Counted from the stretch's first letter, positions 8,193 through 17,808 are shown. The stretch is 64,000 nucleotides of DNA from Zobellia barbeyronii (GCF_018603515.1 NZ_JACATN010000002.1:62001-126000); one strand, 5' to 3'. Numbers and translations are program-made. Notes: generated by a model from the letters alone, not told the origin.

Positions 8193-10232
8193 ATGGAAAA
8201 TGAAGATTACAAAGACCGAGATATAAGTTGGCTGTTTTTTAATGAAAGAGTGTTATTAGAAGCAGACAACCCCGCTACTCCCCTACTAGAACGTCTAAAA
8301 TTTCTGGCTATCTTCTCGTCTAATCTTGACGAATTCTTTAAAGTCCGCATATCTCAGTTACGCCAGCTAAAGTCCATTGACAAAACGTTACGAAAGAAAC
8401 TGATTTCAAAGCCGAACAAGAAGCTTAAAAAAGTTCTTCGCATCATTGATGAGCAACAACAACGTTTTGGCGCTATCATGGAAACTATTTTTAAGGAATT
8501 ACTCAAAGAAGATATCCACTTTGTAACTAATGAAGAAGTTACCAGCGAGCAAAAAGCTTATCTCAACACCTATTTCAAAGATACTGCAGCTGATTGTGAG
8601 GTTTTCACAACAGATAAGAACCCTAAATTATCTGATGGCGGTTTGTATCTTTTCGTAGCACAAGCTAATGACACATATCACTTCGTTAAAATCCCTACAA
8701 ACCAACACGACCGTTTCGTTGAGATTCCTGGAAATGGCCATTCATTCATGTTCTTGGACGATGTAGTAAAAATGCATCTGAATGAATTATTGCCAAAAGG
8801 AGTCATTGAATCTAGTTACGCTATAAAGCTTTCTAGGGATGCTGAGTTATATTTAGAAGACGATTTTGGAGATACGCCATTGGCCGATCAGATTTATGAT
8901 GCGCTGCATCAACGAAAATCAGGTCAACCTACACGGCTGCTTTATGATGCTAATTTGCCCGAAGAATATAAAGAAGTTATTAGAAAAACATTGGATATTG
9001 GAAACATTGACCTTTTTCCAGGTGGACGGTACCATAATCTTTCAGACTTTTTCGGTTTTAACAATCCCACAGACAATCCGGACTTAACATACAAGGTTCA
9101 AGTTCCTTTGCCACACCCTATTTTATCCAAAACAAAAGACTTTTTTGCTTCCATAAGAGAAAAGGACCAGCTAGTACATTTTCCTTATCAGAGTTTTGAT
9201 GCCGTAGAAAATTTTATCGTTGCGGCAGCAAAAGATGACAAGGTTAAGCATATTAAAATTTCATTGTATCGAATTGCTAAAGCATCGGTACTTACAGATG
9301 CTTTACTTGTAGCACTCGAGAACAGCAAAAAAGTCACCATTTTCGTAGAGGCTAAAGCTCGTTTTGATGAAAAGAATAATATTGAATGGGGTAAGATATT
9401 TGAAGACAAAGGAGCCAAAGTGTTTTTTAGCATCCCTAATATCAAAGTCCATTCTAAAATCGCTTTAATAGAACGAACCGAATCTGATTCTTTAAGACGA
9501 TACGCTTATATAGGCACGGGTAATTTCAATGCTAAGACTTCAAGTATTTATTGCGATCACGGGCTATTTACTGCTCATAATCAAGTAACTGAAGATTTAA
9601 ATCAAGTGTTTTCTACACTAGAACGTCATTTGATAATTCCTAAGTTAAAGCGGCTTTTGGTTTCACCTTTCAACACAAGGAATGTATTCTTGCAGTCTAT
9701 TGAAAATGAAATAAAAAACAGTAAAAAAGGGCTTCCCGCGAAGATTACTGCAAAAATGAACAGTCTAGAAGACAAGACTATGATTGATGCTCTGTACCGT
9801 GCAAATGAAGCAGGTGTTCAGGTACGTCTTATTGTTCGTGGTTTCTCCTGCCTCATGCCTAAATCGGCCACTGAGGTTCCTTCCGGTTGTGAACCTATAC
9901 TGATTACAAGTATCGTTGACCGCTATTTAGAGCATGGCCGCATCTATTTGTTTCATAATAATGGTGATGAAAAAATGTACATAGGCTCCGCAGATTGGAT
10001 GACACGAAATCTAGACCGGCGAATTGAAGTATTGACACCTATTCTTGACTCTGATATTTTTAATGAGTTAAACGATATTCTTAAGTTGCAATTAAACGAT
10101 TCTGTAAAAGCCCGTGTGCAGGATGCAGATGATACAAACACATTGGTTTCCCTTGAACAAGAAAAACCCATTCGTTCGCAATATGCCATTTATAAGTATT
10201 TGAAGACGAAAGACAAAGCTTTAAGCTCCTAA
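8193..10232 (+). CDS. ppk1: Polyphosphate kinase 1
   Basis: This 679-residue protein has the full PPK1 layout: an N-terminal helical domain (SWLFFNERVLLEA...FLAIFSSNLDEFFKVR), a head domain, and two phospholipase-D-like C-terminal domains. The autophosphorylated histidine is in VHSK at residue 420, and the second catalytic-site block EHGRIYLFHNN spans residues 580-590, followed by YIGSADWMTRNLDRRIEV. It reversibly polymerises inorganic polyphosphate from ATP. Length and motifs match the family. No exopolyphosphatase gene is adjacent. Confidence 0.95.
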   Translation: MENEDYKDRDISWLFFNERVLLEADNPATPLLERLKFLAIFSSNLDEFFKVRISQLRQLKSIDKTLRKKLISKPNKKLKKVLRIIDEQQQRFGAIMETIFKELLKEDIHFVTNEEVTSEQKAYLNTYFKDTAADCEVFTTDKNPKLSDGGLYLFVAQANDTYHFVKIPTNQHDRFVEIPGNGHSFMFLDDVVKMHLNELLPKGVIESSYAIKLSRDAELYLEDDFGDTPLADQIYDALHQRKSGQPTRLLYDANLPEEYKEVIRKTLDIGNIDLFPGGRYHNLSDFFGFNNPTDNPDLTYKVQVPLPHPILSKTKDFFASIREKDQLVHFPYQSFDAVENFIVAAAKDDKVKHIKISLYRIAKASVLTDALLVALENSKKVTIFVEAKARFDEKNNIEWGKIFEDKGAKVFFSIPNIKVHSKIALIERTESDSLRRYAYIGTGNFNAKTSSIYCDHGLFTAHNQVTEDLNQVFSTLERHLIIPKLKRLLVSPFNTRNVFLQSIENEIKNSKKGLPAKITAKMNSLEDKTMIDALYRANEAGVQVRLIVRGFSCLMPKSATEVPSGCEPILITSIVDRYLEHGRIYLFHNNGDEKMYIGSADWMTRNLDRRIEVLTPILDSDIFNELNDILKLQLNDSVKARVQDADDTNTLVSLEQEKPIRSQYAIYKYLKTKDKALSS

Positions 10233-10329
10233 AAAAAATAAAAATCATCAATAGAAAGCCCCATAGCCGCGAGGTTAAGAGAAGTAAGTTTCTTAAATTT
10301 ACAGGTGTTTCCGATAGAAAAGAAGAATT

Positions 10330-11175
10330 ATGAAGAAAGTTAGAATAATTGGCGTTCCCGAACATTTCAACCTCCCTTGGCATATGGCCATTGAGGAAGG
10401 TGCTTTTGAAGAAAGAGGCATTGACTTACAATGGACGGAAGTTCCGGAAGGTACAGGTAGAATGTGTCAAATGCTTCAAGACGAGGAAACAGATTTGGCA
10501 ATCATCTTAACCGAGGGCCTAGTTAAAAGCATTACAGAAGGGAATTCTGCTAAAATTGTTCAGGAATATATTTCAACACCACTACAATGGGGAATTCATG
10601 TAGGCGCTAAAAGCGAATATAAGTCCATAGCCGACTTAAAAGGTACTAAAGCGGCAATTAGCCGATTAGGTAGCGGGAGCCACTTAATGGCCTTTGTAAA
10701 TGCTCAAAACGAAGGATGGGCGACTAACTCTCTTCAGTTTGAAGTCATAAACAACCTAGATGGTGCAGTTGCCGCTTTGACGGAAGGTACAGCAGATTAC
10801 TTCATGTGGGAACACTTTACAACGAAACCCCTAGTAGACAAAGGTGTTTTTAGACGTTTGGGAGACTGCCCTACACCATGGCCCTGTTTTGTAGTTGCTG
10901 CCACACAAAAATTCCTTGATGAAGAGAAAAGCACTTTGAATCATATTTTAGAGGTCATCAACGACTACACTTCCGAATTTAAACAGATACCTAGTATAGA
11001 CCGAAGTTTAGCCAATAGATATAGCCAACAACTAGAAGACATTCAAGAATGGCTGAAAATAACGAAATGGAGCCAGAAGCAACTTCCAGAAGCTACATTG
11101 ACAAAAGTTCAAGATACTTTAAGGGAATTAAATCTAATTGATAAATCTATTCCCCTATTGAAGATCTTATATTAA
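10330..11175 (+). CDS. NMT1/THI5-like periplasmic-binding-fold protein without signal peptide
   Basis: The 281-residue protein has the two-lobed type 2 substrate-binding fold typical of NMT1/THI5/SsuA proteins: an N-terminal VPEHFNLPWHMAIEEGAFEERGI, then LKGTKAAISRLGSGS in the hinge region and a DYFMWEHFTTKPL block. Transport-associated members are exported, but this one has no signal peptide or lipobox, and no ABC permease or ATPase genes are nearby. It therefore looks like a cytosolic solute-binding or enzymatic relative, similar in architecture to fungal Ca3427-type proteins. The ligand is unknown. Confidence 0.7.
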   Translation: MKKVRIIGVPEHFNLPWHMAIEEGAFEERGIDLQWTEVPEGTGRMCQMLQDEETDLAIILTEGLVKSITEGNSAKIVQEYISTPLQWGIHVGAKSEYKSIADLKGTKAAISRLGSGSHLMAFVNAQNEGWATNSLQFEVINNLDGAVAALTEGTADYFMWEHFTTKPLVDKGVFRRLGDCPTPWPCFVVAATQKFLDEEKSTLNHILEVINDYTSEFKQIPSIDRSLANRYSQQLEDIQEWLKITKWSQKQLPEATLTKVQDTLRELNLIDKSIPLLKILY

Positions 11176-11176
11176 T

Positions 11177-11605
11177 TTAAATAGCAGCAAGATTAAAATG
11201 ACTTTGAATCAAATGCTTAAAAGTATCGTCAGATAAAGGTTTCTGAGAGAAATCGTCAATAAATTCATTGCTTTCCGCTCTATCTTTATCCTCTTGATTA
11301 TCGCTTGTAGTTACTAGAACTATAGTAATTTGATCTTTTAATTCTTTTGGAACAGATTCTTCATATGCTTTCATAAACTCCCATCCGTCCATAATCGGCA
11401 TCTTTAAATCTAGCATTACCATACATGGTAATTCTAATTTTCCTTTATCACCGCCCAAGATAAAATCAAGGCCCTCTTGACCGTTTAGCACTGTATCAAC
11501 TTTCAAATCCAAATCTAGTTTGTTAATAAAAACTGAATGTAAGATGTTGTTTATTTCATCATCATCTATCAGTAGTATTGAATTTAATCTCTCTAAATTT
11601 TTCAT
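11177..11605 (-). CDS. Single-domain response regulator (CheY-like)
   Basis: The 142-residue protein is a lone receiver domain. It has the acidic pocket LLIDDDEIN near residues 12-20, the phosphoacceptor Asp in MLDLKMP, and the conserved Thr/Lys region (VTTSD, SQKP). There is no output domain, so it must act by protein interaction, and no histidine kinase is next to it. It converges with the preceding gene with a one-base gap. A long inverted repeat at 11638-11693 sits in its upstream region and could be a leader structure or operator. Confidence 0.9.
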   Translation of the reverse strand: MKNLERLNSILLIDDDEINNILHSVFINKLDLDLKVDTVLNGQEGLDFILGGDKGKLELPCMVMLDLKMPIMDGWEFMKAYEESVPKELKDQITIVLVTTSDNQEDKDRAESNEFIDDFSQKPLSDDTFKHLIQSHFNLAAI

Positions 11606-11941
11606 GGTTTTTTTTGTTAGTTAATGGTACATATAGTGCTTAGGTAAAAAATCTTTGTTAAAATTAAAGAAATTTTAACTAAATAGCCTAAGCCGTAAGA
11701 GATTTATTGTTAACTACCCTAATATTTTATCATAGTCGCAAAATATTAACCTACAAATGAATAGAAAACCTTTGAAGACATGACATTTCTGCTTAAAAAT
11801 TATCGCAAATTAATCTTGATAGGAAATTGAGTTCAGAATAACTTTTGCAAAGTTTTGGCAATTAGCATTCTATTTTCGACATTAAGAGTTATAATTTTAG
11901 AAAAATCAGCAAGATTAAAGTCTAAATAATTCCTATTGAAA
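11606..11941. other. Intergenic region with nested inverted repeat
   Basis: This 336-base gap between divergent genes has no credible open frame. Its main content is a nested inverted repeat at 11638-11693: outer arms GCTTAGG/CCTAAGC and inner arms GTTAAAATT/AATTTTAAC, just upstream of the response regulator. The rest is AT-rich with no clear TAnnTTTG element. Confidence 0.6.
11638..11693. repeat. Nested inverted repeat upstream of response regulator
   Basis: A 7-bp outer stem (11638-11644 with 11687-11693) encloses a perfect 9-bp inner stem (11657-11665 with 11671-11679). It could fold as a leader RNA on the minus strand or serve as a protein-binding palindrome; there is no T tract to support a terminator. 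Confidence 0.6.
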
Positions 11942-12373
11942 ATGAAGTTAAAATCAGCAAGAACATCACCATTACTATTCATAATCGTATTTTTCTTTGG
12001 GTTTCTTTTTGCTCAAGCACAAACTCTGTATGCCCTTAAAATAGACCGAAACATCCGTTTTGAAGCTATAGATATAACGGCAGAATATCAACCAAGGCTT
12101 GTTATGGGCACGAAACAAGCTCTTGAATTTCAAAATACGGTCGCTAAACACATCGTAAAAAGAGAATCGATAACAAATAATCCTGATATTTCTTACAGGG
12201 AAAAGGAGTACCTTCTAAAAAAAATATCAAGTCATGAAAGTTCTGAAATGGCAGACGTGCTCTACTCCTATCAATGGCATGAATATTTACGCATTAAGCC
12301 AGACATACAGCCGTTAATCCATCAAAAAAGGAATTTAGATGATAGTTTTGTTGAAAATAAGACTACCAATTAA
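11942..12373 (+). CDS. Uncharacterised secreted protein
   Basis: The 143-residue frame starts at the ATG at 11942, preferred over an in-frame TTG six bases upstream. A hydrophobic signal peptide (about residues 10-27, ending AQAQ) is followed by a mature region rich in charged residues and helices, with no motif I recognise. It converges with ung, and the two stop regions overlap by 11 bases. I cannot assign a family; the export signal is the only functional clue. Confidence 0.65.
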   Translation: MKLKSARTSPLLFIIVFFFGFLFAQAQTLYALKIDRNIRFEAIDITAEYQPRLVMGTKQALEFQNTVAKHIVKRESITNNPDISYREKEYLLKKISSHESSEMADVLYSYQWHEYLRIKPDIQPLIHQKRNLDDSFVENKTTN

Positions 12374-13028
12374 TAGGTTTTAGTCCTTTATTCTGTAGAA
12401 TTTCATTACACTGACTAAAATGGTTATTCCCAAACCAGTAACCACGGTTAGCGCTTAACGGCGATGGATGACCGGAATTTAAGATATGATGTTTTTTCTT
12501 ATCAATGAGTTTAGCTTTCTTTTTAGCAAACCCGCCCCAAAGTAGAAAAATGAGATCCTCTTTTTCATCGGATAGTTTCTTGATTACCGCATCTGTAAAA
12601 GTCTCCCAGCCTTTTTTCTGATGACTTCCAGCTTCACGAGCACGCACGGTTAGTGTGGCATTCAACAGAAGTACGCCTTGATCAGCCCAACGTTCTAGGT
12701 TTCCGCTTTCTGGATAAGGTTTTCCTATGTCCGTTTCAATCTCTTTAAAGATATTTCTCAACGAAGGCGGATGCGAAATACCGTCTTTTACAGAAAAACA
12801 GAGTCCGTTGGCCTGGTCAGGCCCATGATACGGGTCCTGCCCTATAATAACCACTTTTGTTTTGTCAAGAGGACTATGGTCAAAGGCTGCAAATATGTCC
12901 TTTTTTTTAGGGTAACAAGTATGCTGTGCATACTCGGTTCTAACGAATTGGACTAATTCCTTAAAATAAGGTTGTTCAAATTCTTGAGAAAGTGGCTTTA
13001 ACCAGCTTTCATGTATTTGTACTGTCAT
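12363..13028 (-). CDS. ung: Uracil-DNA glycosylase
   Basis: The 221-residue protein has the family-1 UDG signature GQDPYHG at residues 63-69, with catalytic Asp65, the uracil-pocket block LLLNATLTVRA, and the DNA-intercalation loop HPSPLS near residue 187. It removes uracil from DNA to start base excision repair. Its length matches E. coli Ung. Its 3' end overlaps the convergent secreted-protein gene by 11 bases. Confidence 0.97.
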   Translation of the reverse strand: MTVQIHESWLKPLSQEFEQPYFKELVQFVRTEYAQHTCYPKKKDIFAAFDHSPLDKTKVVIIGQDPYHGPDQANGLCFSVKDGISHPPSLRNIFKEIETDIGKPYPESGNLERWADQGVLLLNATLTVRAREAGSHQKKGWETFTDAVIKKLSDEKEDLIFLLWGGFAKKKAKLIDKKKHHILNSGHPSPLSANRGYWFGNNHFSQCNEILQNKGLKPINW

Positions 13029-13187
13029 ATTTTATGATCATTTTTGTATAGCAAGGGTAATTTTATATAATCAATGTTATATCTGAAGAAAACCTTCTAT
13101 AAAGAAGCTATCTTTTCATTGATTTCAAAATTACCTAAAATTTACAGTGCATTGGCTAAGAAAAGTCTGCTTTAAATATCTTGAAAA

Positions 13188-13700
13188 ATGAAAAAGTGTA
13201 TTTTATCCCTATTGATAGTGTCGCTACTCTTTGGATGTATTCCTGAGAAAAAAGAAGTCAGCTCTATAAATCCTATAAACTGGTCAAAACGAAAAATAAA
13301 TATTAGCGATAAAGACTCTTTAGAATATGGCAAATCCTATTTGTCCATATATTCTCAAATTTATAGCATGACAGAGCACAAAACGCACAACTTAACTGCA
13401 ATGGCTAGTTTAAGAAACACAAGCGATAAGGATACGGTGTACTTGACAAAAGCCGAATATTTTGACACGCACGGTAAAGCGGTAAGAACGTATTTTGACC
13501 ACCCTATTTATTTAGCTCCAATGGAAACCACTGAAATTATTATAGATGAGGTTGATGTTGAAGGCGGAACAGGCTCTAATTTTATAATTGAATGGAAGGT
13601 GCCAAAAGGTTGCCCAGAGCCATTATTTGAAGGCATAATGAACTCCACAATGTCTCAACAAGGTCTTTCGTTTACGACACAAGCAAGACGTATTGAGTAA
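13188..13700 (+). CDS. DUF3124 family lipoprotein
   Basis: The 170-residue product has a lipoprotein signal ending in LFGC (Cys17). The mature domain contains YLSIYSQIYS, LRNTSDKDTVYLTKAEYFD and LAPMETTEIIIDE, which I recognise as the conserved core of DUF3124, an immunoglobulin-like beta domain found in exported bacterial proteins. The function is unknown. It stands alone between ung and mutS2. Confidence 0.8.
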   Translation: MKKCILSLLIVSLLFGCIPEKKEVSSINPINWSKRKINISDKDSLEYGKSYLSIYSQIYSMTEHKTHNLTAMASLRNTSDKDTVYLTKAEYFDTHGKAVRTYFDHPIYLAPMETTEIIIDEVDVEGGTGSNFIIEWKVPKGCPEPLFEGIMNSTMSQQGLSFTTQARRIE

Positions 13701-13752
13701 TAGCCTAGTTTTCTGGTCTATTCAATGGATTTCAAATCTCGCTACCAATGCC

Positions 13753-13760
13753 TACCTTTG
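13753..13760 (+). promoter_or_regulatory. Bacteroidota -7 promoter element for mutS2 (TACCTTTG)
   Basis: The element fits TAnnTTTG and ends 19 bases before the mutS2 ATG at 13780, giving a very short leader. Confidence 0.6.
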
Positions 13761-13779
13761 CCGTCGCAATTAAATAAGA

Positions 13780-15954
13780 ATGGCAAATATTCACTCTAAG
13801 ACAGTACAAGACCTTGAATTCCCTACAGTTTTAAAGCAAGTTTCGGCTCGCTGCTCTACTGAAATGGGCAAGGAACGCGCATTGGAAATCACTCCAATAG
13901 ACGACAAGGAAGTTGTGGTTGAGGTTTTGGGACAAACAGCAGAGTATCTGTCGTCTTTTATAAGTGAAAACCGAATACCTCCTCATGGTTTTGACGGAAT
14001 AAACAAAGAGCTTCAGTTACTTAGAATAGAAAATACAACCCTTGAGGTTTCGAGTTTTAAAAAAATAGGTACCATCTGTACAACGGTAACCGCACATAAA
14101 AAATTTCTCAAAAAGTTTAAGGAATATTATCCTTTGCTGTTTGAAGTTTCCAATAAAGTTGAATTAAACATAGATATTCCCAAAGAAATTGATGTTGTTA
14201 TTGATCGCTTTGGGGAAGTTAAAGACCGCGCTTCTAACAAGCTTTTTGATGTACGTCGCCAAATGAACCAAGTGAAAGGTAAAATAGGCCAGAGTTTTGC
14301 CTCGGCACTAAACACCTATCACGGTTCTGATTATTTAGATGACATACGGGAATCAGTTGTTGAAAATCGAAGGGTTTTGGCCGTAAAGGCCATGTATCGT
14401 AGAAAAATAAAGGGTACGGTAATGGGCACTTCCAAAACAGGAAGTATTGTTTACATAGAGCCAGAAGCTACTTTAAAATATAGTCGGGAACTCAATAATC
14501 TTGAATATGATGAAAAGGAAGAGATTCAGCGTATTCTAAACGAGCTTACAGACCAAATACGGCCTTTTGCTTGGTTGTTAGCTGAATACCAGGACTTCCT
14601 TGCACATATGGACATTACTGCCGCTAAGGCTTCATATGCTAGGGACACGAACTCATTGCTGCCGAAAATCAATGATGAAAAGCGACTTTATTTACGAGAT
14701 GCCTTTCACCCATTATTATATTTAAGCAACAAATTACAGCGTACAGAAACTTATCCGCAGACCATAGAATTACATTCCGAAAATAGGATAATTGTTATTA
14801 GCGGACCTAATGCTGGTGGAAAAAGTATCACTTTAAAGACAATTGGATTACTTCAAGTAATGCTTCAATCAGGACTCCTAATTCCCGTTCATGAAAGGAG
14901 TTCCGTTTGTTTTTTCAATACAATATTGACAGATATTGGTGATAATCAATCTATAGAAAATCACCTAAGTACCTATAGCTACCGTTTAAAGAATATGAAG
15001 AACTTCTTACGGATTTGCGATAATGAAACACTATTTCTTATTGATGAATTTGGTACCGGTAGTGACCCGGAACTGGGTGGTGCCTTAGCAGAAGCTTTCT
15101 TAGAAATTTTTTATGAACGTGGAGCTTACGGTGTAATTACAACCCATTATGCCAACTTAAAAGCCTTGGCAGATGAGTTGCCACATACGACTAATGCTAA
15201 CATGGTTTTCAACAGTAAGACCTTAGAACCTACATTTCAGTTGGTTCTAGGAGAAGCCGGTAGTTCGTTTACTTTTGAGGTTGCCCAGAAAAACGGCATC
15301 CCCTACAGCTTAATAAACAAAGCAAAGAAGAAGGTAGAGCGAGGCAAAGTCCGTTTTGACGCTACGATAGCCAAACTTCAGAAAGAACGCAGTAAAATGG
15401 CGCAAACAGGCACTAGACTTCAAGAAGAAGAGTCTAAAGCACGTGAAGAAGCCATGCGATTGGAGAAATTGAACGCCAAGGTAAAAAGCAAATTAGAAAA
15501 TTACCAAGAATTGTACGATCATGACCAGCGCATGGTACAGTTAGGAAATAAAATTGATAAAGCTGCAGACCGTTATTTTATTGATAATAAGAAACGACCA
15601 CTTGTTTCCGAGCTATTGCGCATTGTAGAAACAGAAAATAGCAAGCGTAAGAAGAAAACCGCCAAAGAAGCTAAGGTTGAACGTACTAAAAAGGCGCAAG
15701 TAACTCAGGAAGTTCAAAAAGAGGTTAAGGTAATTCGGGAGAAAAAGATAGTCGAAAAGAAAAAGGCGGTTATCAAAGAAAAGAACAAACCACGCCCTGT
15801 TTTTCAACTAGGAGATCGCGTCCGAATGAAAGATGGGAAAGCCGTTGGATCTATTGATAACCTTGAAAAGAACAAAGCCATAGTGAATTATGGCATCTTT
15901 ACCACCAATGTTAGCGTTGATCAATTGGAGCTTGTAGAGCGGGTTAAGAAGTAG
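13780..15954 (+). CDS. mutS2: MutS2-family ATPase lacking the Smr nuclease domain
   Basis: The 724-residue protein has the MutS2 core (clamp and lever helices), the ABC-type ATPase with Walker A GPNAGGKS near residues 342-349 and Walker B LFLIDEFGTGSDPE, then a long lysine-rich coiled coil (about 525-660) and a KOW-like segment (about 675-720). It stops there; the C-terminal Smr endonuclease domain of Bacillus MutS2 (about 785 residues) is absent. The protein may act on collided ribosomes or branched DNA without its own nuclease. Flavobacterial homologues are often this length, so it is probably a lineage form rather than a truncation. Confidence 0.9.
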   Translation: MANIHSKTVQDLEFPTVLKQVSARCSTEMGKERALEITPIDDKEVVVEVLGQTAEYLSSFISENRIPPHGFDGINKELQLLRIENTTLEVSSFKKIGTICTTVTAHKKFLKKFKEYYPLLFEVSNKVELNIDIPKEIDVVIDRFGEVKDRASNKLFDVRRQMNQVKGKIGQSFASALNTYHGSDYLDDIRESVVENRRVLAVKAMYRRKIKGTVMGTSKTGSIVYIEPEATLKYSRELNNLEYDEKEEIQRILNELTDQIRPFAWLLAEYQDFLAHMDITAAKASYARDTNSLLPKINDEKRLYLRDAFHPLLYLSNKLQRTETYPQTIELHSENRIIVISGPNAGGKSITLKTIGLLQVMLQSGLLIPVHERSSVCFFNTILTDIGDNQSIENHLSTYSYRLKNMKNFLRICDNETLFLIDEFGTGSDPELGGALAEAFLEIFYERGAYGVITTHYANLKALADELPHTTNANMVFNSKTLEPTFQLVLGEAGSSFTFEVAQKNGIPYSLINKAKKKVERGKVRFDATIAKLQKERSKMAQTGTRLQEEESKAREEAMRLEKLNAKVKSKLENYQELYDHDQRMVQLGNKIDKAADRYFIDNKKRPLVSELLRIVETENSKRKKKTAKEAKVERTKKAQVTQEVQKEVKVIREKKIVEKKKAVIKEKNKPRPVFQLGDRVRMKDGKAVGSIDNLEKNKAIVNYGIFTTNVSVDQLELVERVKK

Positions 15955-16023
15955 TGTCAATGTTCTTTCTTAAATCTCTGACAAAACTTAGGTCTTCAAT
16001 AAATACAGCATTAACTTTACCTT

Positions 16024-16431
16024 GTGGAAAATTCAAAACAAATTATTCTTTTTGATGGCGTTTGCAACCTTTGCAACGGTGCTATTCAATTTATCATAAA
16101 ACATGATGAACAAGATGTTTTCCGATATGCGCCACTTCAAAGCGATTTAGGAAAGAAGTTGATTTCGCAGCGAAATATCGACTCTTCAAATATAGATTCC
16201 ATCATTCTTATTGAACACGGCGTTGCTTTTTATATTAAATCTGATGCGGCATTAGAAATAGGCAAACAGCTGAAAGGGTATAAAACTATTTCCTCTGTCC
16301 TACAATGGATTCCTGTGAGTATTCGTGATATCGTATACGATTTTATTGCGCGTAATCGCTACAAGTGGTATGGCAAAAAGGAACAATGTATGATTCCTAC
16401 TCCCGAACTTAAAGCCAAATTTTTAAGTTAA
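16024..16431 (+). CDS. DCC-family thiol-disulfide oxidoreductase-like protein (DUF393)
   Basis: The 135-residue protein starts with GTG and has the family motif DGVCNLCN near residues 11-18, a CxxC-type pair in a thioredoxin-like context, followed by FIIKHDEQDVFRYAPLQS. DUF393 proteins are small predicted redox proteins with no proven substrate. No signal peptide is visible. It stands alone downstream of mutS2. Confidence 0.85.
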   Translation: MENSKQIILFDGVCNLCNGAIQFIIKHDEQDVFRYAPLQSDLGKKLISQRNIDSSNIDSIILIEHGVAFYIKSDAALEIGKQLKGYKTISSVLQWIPVSIRDIVYDFIARNRYKWYGKKEQCMIPTPELKAKFLS

Positions 16432-16628
16432 GGCGGTCTTTATTTTAAAGAAGAGATGTTTTGCTATCTACCTTTCTTGAATACTTATTCCGCTTTAAAA
16501 GTCAATATTCCCGCTACTTATCATTTAAATCTAAACATTGAAGCTATGTTCTTATGAGATAGCCTTTTATGTATATGAACAAACTTAAATAAGCTAAATC
16601 ATGGATTTTTGTAGCTGATTTATAATTT

Positions 16629-17735
16629 ATGTCAAAGGATAAGAGAAAAAGAGGCTATAAAAAAAAGCGGTATTTAATTCCACTAGGCATTATAGTGTTG
16701 CTAGTTGTATTACGATTATTCATGCCGGTATTGGTCAAAAATTATGTGAATGGTGTGTTGGCAGATATTCCAGGATATTATGGCCATGTTGATGGTATTG
16801 ATATTGATTTATATAGAGGTGCGTATGTAATTGAAAACATGACTCTTAACAAAGTTGAAGCAGGCTCGGAAGTTCCTTTCTTGGATTTTGAAAAAACTGA
16901 TATTTCAATAGAATGGAATGCCTTGTTAGAGGGTAGAATTGTGAGTGAAATCGAAATGAATCGACCTAAGATTATTTATGTACTGGAAGATCAACAAGAT
17001 GATGGAACGACTCCTGAAGTTGAAGACTGGACCAAGGCTTTAACAGATTTAGTTCCAATTTCAATTAATAATCTCCAAATAACCGATGGCACGGTTGCCT
17101 TTATTCAAATCCAGGCCGACCCAACAATAGACCTGAATATTAAAAACCTGAATCTAAACGCTACCAATCTAAGGAACGTAATACAAAAAGAGCGCACCTT
17201 ACCATCAGACATTCACGCAACTGCAACTTCTATTGGTCAAGGGGATTTGGTCTTAGACGGTAAAATGAACCTAGTTAAAGAAGTTCCTGACATGGATATC
17301 GCTTTTTCGGTCACAGATGCAGATGTAAAGGCATTGAATGATTTCACGAAGTATTATGCAGAAATAGATTTTGAAAGCGGCACGTTTGAGGTTTTTGGTG
17401 AAATAGCCATTGCAGATGGTTTTCTTAAAGGGTCTATAAAACCTATTATAAAAAACGGTAAGCTTATTGGCAAAGAAGATGGGTTTCTAGAAACCTTATG
17501 GGAAGGCTTTGTGGGCTTCTTTAAATTCGTCCTCAAAAACCAGAAGAACAACACATTAGCCACCAAAGTCCCTTTAGAAGGTGACTTAAATAATTTAGGA
17601 ACAAAAACATGGCCAACAGTGACTAATATCTTTAAAAATGCTTGGGTAAAAGCATACAAAGGCGTCGTAGATAATGATATAAGTTTTGAAGATGCAGAGA
17701 AGGAAGCTGATGGCAAAAAACAAAAAGCGAAATAG
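16629..17735 (+). CDS. DUF748/AsmA-like membrane-anchored protein
   Basis: The 368-residue protein has a lysine/arginine-rich cytoplasmic start, one N-terminal membrane segment (about residues 15-35) and a long periplasmic part with the YGHVDGIDIDLYRGAYVIENM block and alternating beta-strand pattern of DUF748, a relative of AsmA. Such proteins are thought to help lipid or outer-membrane biogenesis between the two membranes. The C-terminal end is charged and probably disordered. No operon partner is evident. Confidence 0.78.
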   Translation: MSKDKRKRGYKKKRYLIPLGIIVLLVVLRLFMPVLVKNYVNGVLADIPGYYGHVDGIDIDLYRGAYVIENMTLNKVEAGSEVPFLDFEKTDISIEWNALLEGRIVSEIEMNRPKIIYVLEDQQDDGTTPEVEDWTKALTDLVPISINNLQITDGTVAFIQIQADPTIDLNIKNLNLNATNLRNVIQKERTLPSDIHATATSIGQGDLVLDGKMNLVKEVPDMDIAFSVTDADVKALNDFTKYYAEIDFESGTFEVFGEIAIADGFLKGSIKPIIKNGKLIGKEDGFLETLWEGFVGFFKFVLKNQKNNTLATKVPLEGDLNNLGTKTWPTVTNIFKNAWVKAYKGVVDNDISFEDAEKEADGKKQKAK

Positions 17736-17808
17736 TTTATTAGGTTACTGTTGGTTAAAACAAATGCCCCGAAACTACTTCGCTTTTTAAAAATATATGG
17801 TTTACTAG

